In this document: one piece after another, positions 15,108-22,159 of the stretch
Layout: every line of letters begins with the position of its first letter
Numbering within the stretch: the first letter of the stretch is position 1
Source: a virus
IMG/VR virus record: IMGVR_UViG_3300036817_000096
Span: 1-33,786 of that record
Reading direction: 5' to 3' (one strand)
Length of the DNA stretch: 33,786 nt
Translations under genes and position numbers: made by a program
The notes under the pieces: model-generated
The model's database searches: none
What the model was told of the DNA's origin: nothing
Seen by the model: only the letters and a program-made list of their open reading frames with translations

Positions 15108-15265
15108 CATACGTTGTAGTTTACAGGCCGTTTTGCGTGCTTGGTTATTTCAAGTCGAGGAAGGCCGCTCGAAAGTTCGCCGATGCCCATTCAAAGCGAC
15201 AATCCTCCCGAGCTGATGACGCTCGATCAGTTCAAGGGCCTCAACCAGCAATCGAAACAGGGTAG
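15104..15265 (+). CDS. Small protein (53 aa)
   Basis: Begins MTYVVVYRPFCVLGYFKSRK with a compact alpha/beta-looking core followed by KAARKFADAHSKR. The ATG overlaps the preceding stop. Its last 80 nt run in another frame over the start of the hub gene, so the C-terminus may be non-functional. Unrecognised. Confidence 0.5.
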   Translation: MTYVVVYRPFCVLGYFKSRKAARKFADAHSKRQSSRADDARSVQGPQPAIETG

Positions 15266-16820
15266 CATCGACGACCAAGAGGAATGGTGGAATGAGAACC
15301 TTTTCGCCATTGGTCCGGGGAACCTCCGCTCCTGTTGGGGGCGCGGACCCGTCATCTACACCGCCCCGGCGGGGACCGTCATCTGGCGGATTTTTTTCGG
15401 CACTTACGGCAATCAGACCCCGCAATTTTCTACGCCACCTCCGGGCGCTATGGGCTGGATTTTTCTCTCGGATGGGACGATCGAGGAAGTCGATTTAAAC
15501 ACCCTACAGGTGACGGGCCTTCGCGCGGCCGGGCCAAGCTGGGGGCCGACTGGCACGCCGGCGGGGCCGTATTTGTGGGCGACCGCCAAAGTCTGGCGTC
15601 CGCAATTCGCCGGTTCGTCGCTTGGCCAGCAAGGCGGCGTGCTGTTCGGCAGCCCGGCGGGCTTGTACGCATGGGATGGCGTGACGCTCTCGAAACCCGG
15701 CGATCCGGCGCCCGATTGGCTGACCGATTTGCAAGAGACGGACCCCGGCGGGACGCCGCCGAACATGCCGATCGGGCTCCCCGGCATTTACGACATGGAG
15801 GTTTATCAGTCGCGGCTGTGGGTTGCGGGCAAGGACGTGATCAGCTTCTCGGCGCCGTCGAACGGGGCCGACTTCTCGACCACCAATGGCGGCGGCTCGT
15901 TCGGCTATTTCGGCGACAAGCTGGCGTACAGCTACAACGCCTTGCGCGCGTCGTCGGGCTATCTGTTCGTGTTCGGCGACAGCTCGACCGACTTGATCAG
16001 CAACGTCACGCTCTCCGGGTCTGGCACGCCCGAGAGCCCGTACACGACCAATTTCAACTATGAAAATATCGATCCCCAAGTGGGGCAGCGTTTCCCGCGC
16101 CCGGTCGGCCAGCTCGGGCGGCAGATGGTGCTGTTCAACGGGGCCGGGTTTTTCCTCATGCAGGGCGGCGACGCGCAGCCGATCGGCGAGAAGGTGACGA
16201 ACCTTTGGTTGACGCTCGACATCTCGTACTATCTGCCGACGTTCGCCACGGCGACGATGTTCGGCTTCCGCGTGCTCCTGTGCAACGGTCGCTTCACCGA
16301 CCCGTTCGGTGTCACGCGAAACCTGTTACTCATGTATCATCCGAGCAAGGGCGCGGGATTTTGGAGCGTCGCCAGCCAAGGGATCGAGCTGACGAACATT
16401 GGCCATTATGAGCAAGACAGCCGGATCACGCCTTACGGGACGGACGGGACGAACCTCTATGAGCTGTTCGCGCAGCCCGACCCGACGTTGAACAAACGCT
16501 ATGTGACCAAGCGATTGCGCGGCGAGGGGATTTCGCAGCTTCAGGTGAAGAATTTCAAACGGATTTTCGCCGAGGTTGACGACAACGACGGGCGCGGCGT
16601 CTCGATCCTTGGCGAGCTTCAGACTGGCGACGGCGGCATTCCGGGCGGGATGCAGAGCTTGGATTTCGAGCTGACCGCTGGCGTGGATCACAAGCTCATT
16701 CCACAGCCGGTCGATGGACACGGGATTTGGGGGGCCATTGACTTACAGTCCAAATCGCCGGATTTTACATTGGAGCGCCTGCACGTCGCGGCTGAAGAGC
16801 GGACGTTGTTTGGGGCTTAA
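15183..16820 (+). CDS. Hub/stabilisation-like tail protein (545 aa)
   Basis: Beta-rich protein in which repeated segments (WIFLSDGTIEEVDLNTLQV, YLFVFGDSSTDLISN, QMVLFNGAGFFLMQGGDAQP) suggest a propeller or nozzle fold. The layout is like DNA-stabilisation and hub proteins of P22-type short tails. It follows the adaptor gene, as expected. Start 15183 is chosen; an ATG at 15216 is possible. Identification is by pattern, not search. Confidence 0.6.
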   Translation: MPIQSDNPPELMTLDQFKGLNQQSKQGSIDDQEEWWNENLFAIGPGNLRSCWGRGPVIYTAPAGTVIWRIFFGTYGNQTPQFSTPPPGAMGWIFLSDGTIEEVDLNTLQVTGLRAAGPSWGPTGTPAGPYLWATAKVWRPQFAGSSLGQQGGVLFGSPAGLYAWDGVTLSKPGDPAPDWLTDLQETDPGGTPPNMPIGLPGIYDMEVYQSRLWVAGKDVISFSAPSNGADFSTTNGGGSFGYFGDKLAYSYNALRASSGYLFVFGDSSTDLISNVTLSGSGTPESPYTTNFNYENIDPQVGQRFPRPVGQLGRQMVLFNGAGFFLMQGGDAQPIGEKVTNLWLTLDISYYLPTFATATMFGFRVLLCNGRFTDPFGVTRNLLLMYHPSKGAGFWSVASQGIELTNIGHYEQDSRITPYGTDGTNLYELFAQPDPTLNKRYVTKRLRGEGISQLQVKNFKRIFAEVDDNDGRGVSILGELQTGDGGIPGGMQSLDFELTAGVDHKLIPQPVDGHGIWGAIDLQSKSPDFTLERLHVAAEERTLFGA

Positions 16821-16835
16821 CCGAAGAGGCTGACC

Positions 16836-16874
16836 ATGCGAAGGGCTCGCCGAGGGCGACGCCACATTCGATAG
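16836..16874 (+). CDS. Arg-rich micropeptide 1 (12 aa)
   Basis: MRRARRGRRHIR, eight basic residues plus one His of twelve. GAAGAGG lies 6 nt before the ATG, and the stop TAG is followed by the GGAGA site of the next gene. Too short for statistics alone; its place as first member of a run of basic micro-genes is the support. Confidence 0.4.
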   Translation: MRRARRGRRHIR

Positions 16875-16883
16875 GAGAACATC

Positions 16884-16958
16884 ATGGGACCGACCCGTAC
16901 TTGGCTTGATTTCACTGAAGATCGGCGTAGGCGCAGCGGGCGCCGGCGTCGCCGGTAA
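16884..16958 (+). CDS. Arg-rich micropeptide 2 (24 aa)
   Basis: Starts MGPTRTWLDFTEDRRRRS and ends in a run of five arginines after GRRRRR begins. GGAGA lies 5 nt before the ATG. Nine of the last eleven residues are basic. Likely a DNA-binding or condensing peptide; see the cluster finding. Confidence 0.55.
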   Translation: MGPTRTWLDFTEDRRRRSGRRRRR

Positions 16959-16969
16959 GGGAGGGTCCG

Positions 16970-17044
16970 ATGGCTTGGCGTCGATCCCGCCCCTTGCGGA
17001 TGACCCGTCGAGCCCGCCGCATCCGAGCCCGCAAGCGTCGCTGA
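16970..17044 (+). CDS. Arg-rich micropeptide 3 (24 aa)
   Basis: Composition MAWRRSRPLRMTRRARRI and then RARKRR; 12 of 24 residues are Arg or Lys. GGGAGG precedes the ATG by about 5 nt. Stop TGA ends just before the next ATG. Protamine-like; no known family recognised. Confidence 0.55.
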   Translation: MAWRRSRPLRMTRRARRIRARKRR

Positions 17045-17045
17045 C

Positions 17046-17165
17046 ATGAAACGCTTGGGCCTCCGCAACACCCAAAATTTGCAGAGGCAGCTTAAGCAGA
17101 AGAGCTGGCGCCTGCCGAATTTCAGGCCCCGGCTTTTCTCCTATCGCAAGGGCAGGAGGATGTGA
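17046..17165 (+). CDS. Basic micropeptide 4 (39 aa)
   Basis: Starts MKRLGLRNTQNLQRQLKQKS, less extreme than its neighbours but still strongly basic with no acidic residue. One base separates its ATG from the previous stop; its own stop overlaps the next ATG (TGATG). Likely a virion DNA-associated peptide. Confidence 0.55.
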   Translation: MKRLGLRNTQNLQRQLKQKSWRLPNFRPRLFSYRKGRRM

Positions 17166-17311
17166 TGGCTCGCGGCGTAGACCTTGGGCCGCGCTCTCGC
17201 GTGGACCCTGCTGGAAAACTTGGAACCGTTCGACCGACGACGCGCATCAAACGCGGGCGAGGGCATCGCCAAGGCGTAGGGCGCGGCAAGCGGTCGCGGC
17301 GGAGGGTATAA
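17165..17311 (+). CDS. Basic micropeptide 5 (48 aa)
   Basis: Gly/Arg/Lys-rich tail (IKRGRGHRQGVGRGKRSRRR) after a milder N-terminus. GGAGG is placed about 5 nt before the ATG. It ends TAATG with the next gene. Protamine- or histone-tail-like composition. Confidence 0.6.
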   Translation: MARGVDLGPRSRVDPAGKLGTVRPTTRIKRGRGHRQGVGRGKRSRRRV

Positions 17312-17469
17312 TGGCTCGTCGCTTCAAGGCTCCCGGTCGCGGCCCGACTGTTCGGATGCCTTGGAGTGACGGCGCTTGGCCGTCGGATTGGTCGGGCGCT
17401 CGCAAGGGCCGGCGGAAACAGAAGCGGGGGACGCCGCGTGCGGGCGGCAGGACGGGGCCGAAGCGATGA
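17311..17469 (+). CDS. Basic micropeptide 6 (52 aa)
   Basis: Starts MARRFKAPGRGPTVRMPW; an aromatic middle (GAWPSDWSGARKGR) precedes a basic tail (KQKRGTPRAGGRTGPKR). GGAGG lies about 8 nt before the ATG. It ends ATGA with the resolvase gene, tying the cluster to DNA metabolism or packaging. Confidence 0.6.
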   Translation: MARRFKAPGRGPTVRMPWSDGAWPSDWSGARKGRRKQKRGTPRAGGRTGPKR

Positions 17470-18008
17470 CGACCTATGTCTTGGGGATTGACATCGGCGT
17501 GACCGGCGGCATCGCGCTTTTGAATGAAGCCGGGGCGTTAATTGATGTATTTGTCATGCCTTGCCTGCATGACGGGCCGAAGAACCGGCGGACGATCAAT
17601 GCGCCCCTCCTTGCTGAAGTCGCGTACAAGTCGCACGCACGCACGGCGTTTATCGAGCGCGTCGGCCCGCGCCCTAAAGAGGGAAGTGTTGGGGCTTTCG
17701 CCTTTGGCGATAGCAAGGGCGTTATTCGAGGCGTACTCGCAGCCGCCGCGATCCCCACTGTTTGGATCAGTTCGCCTCAGTGGAAGCGCGTCATCGGGAT
17801 CGCGCCGGGCTCGGCAGGCGCAAAGGACGCGGCGCGTGCGGAGGCGATACGTCGCTGGCCTTCTCAAGCTGGGCGCTTCGCTCTCAAGAACACGGACGGG
17901 CTCGCCGAAAGCGCCCTCATCGGACTTGCGGGCCTCTTGGCATTCGATTTGAAGGTGGTTTCCAATGGCCCGAGGGACAACGGCGCAGAAACGAGCGCGT
18001 CGGCGTAA
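17466..18008 (+). CDS. RuvC-like Holliday-junction resolvase (180 aa)
   Basis: RNase H-fold resolvase that would cut branched DNA before packaging. GIDIGVTGG (D9) is the first strand; E64 is in AFIERV; KNTDGLAESALIG gives D144 and E148 as the late acidic pair. 180 aa fits phage RuvC proteins. The start at 17466 overlaps the preceding stop; an upstream in-frame start is rejected. A basic micro-gene is nested over its 3' end. Confidence 0.8.
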   Translation: MTTYVLGIDIGVTGGIALLNEAGALIDVFVMPCLHDGPKNRRTINAPLLAEVAYKSHARTAFIERVGPRPKEGSVGAFAFGDSKGVIRGVLAAAAIPTVWISSPQWKRVIGIAPGSAGAKDAARAEAIRRWPSQAGRFALKNTDGLAESALIGLAGLLAFDLKVVSNGPRDNGAETSASA

Positions 18009-18051
18009 CCTCCGCAAGGGGCGAGCCAAGCGGCGCGGCAAAAAGAGGTAG
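17965..18051 (+). CDS. Arg/Lys-rich micropeptide 7 (28 aa)
   Basis: 15 of 28 residues are Arg or Lys (AQKRARRRNLRKGRAKRRG). It starts inside the resolvase gene in another frame, 44 nt before that stop. GAAGG is about 12 nt upstream, a weak site. The most protamine-like of the set. Confidence 0.5.
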   Translation: MARGTTAQKRARRRNLRKGRAKRRGKKR

Positions 18052-18053
18052 TC

Positions 18054-18368
18054 ATGGCAGGACAACGGGAATGGCCGAGAGGACGGACCAATGGGACGGA
18101 GCGGCGCGGCCCGACCGGATTTTACGCCGCGCCGGATGGGGTGATGAGGTCCGATCGCTCACTCGCCGGGCCTTTGCGAACGGGGACTTCGGCGGACGTC
18201 GGACCTCGCGCAAACGGCCCCGTGTCGGGCGGCGATAGATACGTTTCGGACTTCGGCATGGACAGAATTTCCCCAAGGGATTTCGACCCGGCCGGGACGC
18301 CGCGCAACCGTTTTGGCGACATCCCTTCGGATGCGATCACCGAACAGCTCAACGGCCGCCGAAAGTGA
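18054..18368 (+). CDS. Basic, Gly/Arg-rich protein (104 aa)
   Basis: Arg/Gly/Pro/Asp-rich without a hydrophobic core (EWPRGRTNGTERRGPTGFY, then NGRRK at the end). It extends the basic cluster in a longer form. AGAGGTAG lies before the ATG. Its stop overlaps the next GTG. Unrecognised; likely virion-associated. Confidence 0.55.
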   Translation: MAGQREWPRGRTNGTERRGPTGFYAAPDGVMRSDRSLAGPLRTGTSADVGPRANGPVSGGDRYVSDFGMDRISPRDFDPAGTPRNRFGDIPSDAITEQLNGRRK

Positions 18369-18703
18369 GCGTTGCGAGCCTTCTCGATCCGAGCGGGCCT
18401 TCGTTCGCCTTCGATCACATGCAAATTCATCAAAACATGTATCAGGGGACGCCCGCGTCCTCCGGCTTCTCCGTCCTGCCCTATTTGCTCGATCCGATCG
18501 GCGACGTGCAAGTTCCGGCCGGATGGTGGAACAGCGACCATGCGCAGGCGCATAGCGATTTCGCTTCGGCCTTTCCTGCGATAGCATGGTCCTCGACCGT
18601 GAATATTAACGACATCAATCTGTCACAGGGACCGGATGCTTGGTGGGCGTTGTCGAACAAGATCGCGCACGATCTCGCGAACACGCAGTTGACTGGCGGC
18701 TAA
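18365..18703 (+). CDS. Hypothetical virion protein (112 aa)
   Basis: GTG start overlapping the prior stop (GTGA). Mixed aromatic protein (FSVLPYLLDPIGDVQVPAGW, then INDINLSQGPDAWWALSNKI) of globular appearance. Sits in the tail/ejection module; no family recognised. Confidence 0.6.
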   Translation: MSVASLLDPSGPSFAFDHMQIHQNMYQGTPASSGFSVLPYLLDPIGDVQVPAGWWNSDHAQAHSDFASAFPAIAWSSTVNINDINLSQGPDAWWALSNKIAHDLANTQLTGG

Positions 18704-19104
18704 TCACCGAACACGACATCCCGTGGATGGTGGAGCTGGCGAAGCGCCGTCTTGGCAACCATGAGTTTGATTTGCTCTCCGCCGAAGGCTGGGTGCGCAA
18801 CATCGTGCTCAAGCAGCCGATGGTGTTCCTGCCGATCCGATCGTCTGACGCTTTCCTGATCGCGATCCTCGCCGTCATCCCGTGGTTGCCTGCGAAGATG
18901 GAGTGCAACGTGGCGCTCGTCTACGCGGAGAACGGCAAAATGTGGCAGGCTTTGACCTTGATCCGCGAGAGCGTCGCTTGGGCTCGAAGGCGCGGTTGCT
19001 TCGAGTGGCACGTCAGCTCGGAGAGCGTTTACGATCTTGCCCCGCTTGCGCGCCGCGTCGGGGCCGAGGAATGTCCGCCGCGCTATCGAGTGAGGCTTCG
19101 ATGA
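18640..19104 (+). CDS. GNAT-like acyltransferase-fold protein (154 aa)
   Basis: DWRLITEHDIPWMVELAKRR resembles the N-terminal strand and helix of GNAT folds, and NVALVYAENGKMWQALTLIR fits the later strand-helix pair, though the classic Q/R-x-x-G-x-G/A acetyl-CoA loop is not evident. TTG start at 18640 with AGGGA upstream overlaps the previous gene; an internal ATG at 18727 would remove the first strand. Role in virion assembly or host modification unknown. Confidence 0.5.
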   Translation: MVGVVEQDRARSREHAVDWRLITEHDIPWMVELAKRRLGNHEFDLLSAEGWVRNIVLKQPMVFLPIRSSDAFLIAILAVIPWLPAKMECNVALVYAENGKMWQALTLIRESVAWARRRGCFEWHVSSESVYDLAPLARRVGAEECPPRYRVRLR

Positions 19105-19520
19105 GCATTGGCGGGACGAGCGGCAACAAGGGCGCGCAGAGCGTCAACATTCCGGCCTTTCAGAGCGCCGGCGGCGTGACGCCGCAACAGAGCGAGCTTG
19201 GCCAGTACACCTATGGCGAGAACCTTTTGGGCCAAGGGAGCGAGTACGGCGGCGAGGGGCTTGGCGACAGCACGATGGCGACGCAGGGCGCCGAGGGAGC
19301 GAAGAACACGGAAGCTCAGCAAATGGGCCAGATGTCCGACACTGACCAAAGCGCCATGTACCAGCTCTATCAAAACGACGTGCAGAACGAGCTTCAGGGG
19401 TTGCAGAACCAAGCGGGCAGCGGCGGCGCCAACAGCGCCAATCTTGGCTCGCTGGCGAGCGCGGCGGGCTTCGGGACCGGATCACAAGGCAGCTTCGGGA
19501 CCGGATCGGCGGCGACATGA
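19101..19520 (+). CDS. Gln/Gly/Ser-rich internal virion protein (139 aa)
   Basis: Starts MSIGGTSGNKG; low-complexity Gln/Gly/Ser/Ala chain with a helical centre (DQSAMYQLYQNDVQNELQGL). The ATG overlaps the previous stop. The next gene also begins MSIGG and has similar composition, so the two look like tandem relatives. Likely ejection or internal head proteins. Confidence 0.6.
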   Translation: MSIGGTSGNKGAQSVNIPAFQSAGGVTPQQSELGQYTYGENLLGQGSEYGGEGLGDSTMATQGAEGAKNTEAQQMGQMSDTDQSAMYQLYQNDVQNELQGLQNQAGSGGANSANLGSLASAAGFGTGSQGSFGTGSAAT

Positions 19521-19891
19521 GCATCGGCGGCAGTCAATCGAAGGGCGGCTATGACGTGACGGGCGGCGGCACGAATGCGCCGTGGAATTGGGGGGTGAGC
19601 GACTTCGATCAATCGCAGATCAACGCGGCGACCGGCTCCAACGAGCAAGCGGTGACGAACCGCTACAACCAGCTCGGGCTTGGCGGCTCGACGATGGAGG
19701 GGCAGGACGTAGCGGGCGCGGGTCAGATGGGCGAGGCGCTCACCGGGCAGGAACAGACCGCCAACGTCGGCACCGCCGCGCTCAATCCGGCGCTTCAGCC
19801 GCAGCTCAATTCGCTGATCGGCGCGCAGTCGAACCCCGGCGTGTCGTTAGGCTCGCTGGCAGGCGCGGCAGGCAAACTCGCGGCTTTGTAG
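19517..19891 (+). CDS. Second MSIGG-type internal virion protein (124 aa)
   Basis: ATGA overlap. MSIGGSQSKGG start, Trp-rich segment (NAPWNWGVSDFDQSQI) and a Gln/Gly/Ala-rich end (GVSLGSLAGAAGKLAAL). Related in layout to the preceding protein; the first carries a similar LGSLASAAGFG near its end. Confidence 0.6.
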   Translation: MSIGGSQSKGGYDVTGGGTNAPWNWGVSDFDQSQINAATGSNEQAVTNRYNQLGLGGSTMEGQDVAGAGQMGEALTGQEQTANVGTAALNPALQPQLNSLIGAQSNPGVSLGSLAGAAGKLAAL

Positions 19892-19900
19892 TAAAGTAAA

Positions 19901-19931
19901 GGTCAGACTGTCAACCGAATAGTGTGACACA
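19901..19931. promoter_or_regulatory. Operator-like palindrome, copy c
   Basis: CTGTCAA (19908-19914), nine bases, then GTGACAC, imperfect. Read on the minus strand it is GGTTGACAGTCT-GACC, matching copy a for twelve bases. It fills the 39-nt gap before the 742-aa gene and occupies the place where a ribosome site would lie. Confidence 0.5.
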
Positions 19932-22159
19932 TGGGCGATGTTGGCGATGCGCTTTCCGGTTTAGCGGGCGGCATTGGCTCCGCCTTGAGCGGCGTTGGCA
20001 GCGCCATGTCGGGCGGCGCGAGCGACATCGGCAGCGCCATGTCGTCGATGATGAGCGGCAGCGCGGCGCCCGGCCAGACCACCGACCCGGCGCAATCCTT
20101 CCAACAGGCGGTTGACCCGTCGGGCTCGGTTGCGGCGAGCGAGGCGATCAATCCGCCCGGCGCGGCGCCGTCGTCGCAACAAAGCCAGCAAGGGACGCAA
20201 CAGCAACAGCCGCCGCCCAAGCCAGCGGCGGCCGAGAAGGCGCCGGAAGGCGCGCTCGATGAGCTGCGCAAGCTCCTTCAGGGTCAAAACAAGCCCAACC
20301 CCTATCAGGCTGGCGGCGGCGCGGGCGCTGGCGGGGGTGGAGGCGGTGGCGGCAACCCGCCGCCTGCGTACAGCGGCATGGGGCCGAAGAGCGTTCCCGA
20401 AGGCCCGATCCAAGACCCGCTCATGCCGAGCCCGTTGGGACAGGCGACGAATATCGACACGTCGGGCATCACGCGCAGCGGCCAAGGGCTCGGGCTCCGT
20501 CCGGGCGACCCGGAACCGCCCGATCAGCCGCAGACCGGCGGGCAGCAAGTCGCCACACGTCCGGGGACGACGCAACCGGCGGCTCAGCCTGCCGCGCCCG
20601 AGATAGGTCCGGGCTCAGCCGCAGCGGCCGGCGGCATTCCGGCGCTGGCGCGCGGCGCGCTTGGCGGCCTCGCCAGCGTTCCTTTCTCCGCCACGCCGGC
20701 GGAGACGGGCGAGCTTCCGCCGACGGCGGCCAACATCCCGCCTGATCAGCGCAACATGCCCTATCCGGGGCAGCAATATCGCCCGGACCCGACCCTTCCG
20801 GCCAATCAGCCGACGCCGCCCGGAACCACGCAAGGCGGGCCGGGAACGCCGAACGCGCCGACGCCGAAGCCGGGCTCGCCGGAAGGCGATCGAGGCCAGA
20901 TGCCTCCGCCTCCGCAAGGTCAAGGCGCGGACGCGGCTGGCCAGCCGCAGACCAAGGCGGAATACGAGAAATGGCTCAAGGCGCAGGGCGTTAAGCCGTC
21001 GGACGCCAAAAAGCGGGCCGATGACAGCGACTTACCGACCAAAAAGCCGAAGGATGCCGAGACGCCGCCTTATACCGGCGGGCAGCGCGGCGTGAGCAAC
21101 ATCACCCGCGATCGAGCGGGGATGCAGGGCGTCCCGGCGATGCTTGGCCAACTGGCGCAGCTCGCGATGCCTTTGATCAGCGGCCTCATGAGCGGCGGCA
21201 TGGGCGGCGGTCGCGGGCGCTTTCACGGGCGGGGTTTCCCGTGGGGACGCGGCGGGCATGGCCGGTTCGGCGGCCCGTGGAGCGGCGGACATCCGGGCGG
21301 CCACGGCTCGGGCATGTACCCCTATCACCATCCCGGCATGGGGTGGAGCGGCTTCAACCATCATCCCGGCGGCGGCTGGATGCCGCTGCATCCGAAGTAC
21401 ATGGCGAGCATGGGCGGCCAAGTCGGCGGCGGCGCGGCGCAAGCCTACGGCGACCAAGGCGGCGGCGACATGAGCCAGCTCGCGCCGATCTTGCAAGCGT
21501 TGGGGATCAATGTTCCGGGCGGCGGGCAGGGCGGCCAAGGCGGTTTCCAAGGCGGCGGCCGGTTCGGCGGTGGGGGCGGACAGGGCGGCGGCGGCGGCGC
21601 GAGCGGCGGGTGGCGTGGCGGCGGTCAAAGCGGGCCTCCGCAGCAAGGGCCGTGGTCGAGCAACCCGTTCCTCTCGACCATCGTTCAAGCGGAGAGCGGC
21701 GGCCGGCAAGGTCCGAATGTTCGCGGCGATGGCGGTCTTGCCAAAGGCTTTTTCCAATTCCACGATGCGACGTGGCAGAACTACGCGCGCAACGTTCCCG
21801 GCGCGAGCCAATACCGGAGCGCGGAGGACGCGCCGCCTGAAGTCCAGCAAGCCGTCGCGATGTCCGCGCCGATCAGCGAGTGGGGACGCAACACCCGCGC
21901 CGCGCTCCATGCGCGGTTCGGACAGTTCGATGAGCATCAGACGATCGGCCAATTGTCGCAGCAATACGGCGGCGGGCAGGGCGGCGGCGCCACGCCTCCC
22001 GGCACGGTGGCGACCGGCGACGCGCGCCAGCCCAACCCGACCGGCAACAACGCTAACCCGCTTGGTGAGTTCGACAGAAACGTGCGCGGCGACAAACTCA
22101 ACACGCCCGCAAATCTGCAACCTTCGCAAGTCACTCCGTCATGGTCGCCTGACGCATGA
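19931..22159 (+). CDS. Internal/ejection protein with lysozyme-like domain (742 aa)
   Basis: Probable peptidoglycan-degrading virion protein. Residues 1-430 are Gly/Pro/Gln-rich low complexity. About 430-500 are Gly/His/Met/Trp-rich (SGGHPGGHGSGMYPYHHPG). From about 577 comes a lysozyme/SLT-like domain: STIVQAESGG with E588 as likely acid, then GGLAKGFFQFHDATWQNYA, the 'G..QF...TW' signature. No Shine-Dalgarno site is evident; palindrome c occupies the leader. Likely injected to open the cell wall. Confidence 0.7.
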   Translation: MGDVGDALSGLAGGIGSALSGVGSAMSGGASDIGSAMSSMMSGSAAPGQTTDPAQSFQQAVDPSGSVAASEAINPPGAAPSSQQSQQGTQQQQPPPKPAAAEKAPEGALDELRKLLQGQNKPNPYQAGGGAGAGGGGGGGGNPPPAYSGMGPKSVPEGPIQDPLMPSPLGQATNIDTSGITRSGQGLGLRPGDPEPPDQPQTGGQQVATRPGTTQPAAQPAAPEIGPGSAAAAGGIPALARGALGGLASVPFSATPAETGELPPTAANIPPDQRNMPYPGQQYRPDPTLPANQPTPPGTTQGGPGTPNAPTPKPGSPEGDRGQMPPPPQGQGADAAGQPQTKAEYEKWLKAQGVKPSDAKKRADDSDLPTKKPKDAETPPYTGGQRGVSNITRDRAGMQGVPAMLGQLAQLAMPLISGLMSGGMGGGRGRFHGRGFPWGRGGHGRFGGPWSGGHPGGHGSGMYPYHHPGMGWSGFNHHPGGGWMPLHPKYMASMGGQVGGGAAQAYGDQGGGDMSQLAPILQALGINVPGGGQGGQGGFQGGGRFGGGGGQGGGGGASGGWRGGGQSGPPQQGPWSSNPFLSTIVQAESGGRQGPNVRGDGGLAKGFFQFHDATWQNYARNVPGASQYRSAEDAPPEVQQAVAMSAPISEWGRNTRAALHARFGQFDEHQTIGQLSQQYGGGQGGGATPPGTVATGDARQPNPTGNNANPLGEFDRNVRGDKLNTPANLQPSQVTPSWSPDA

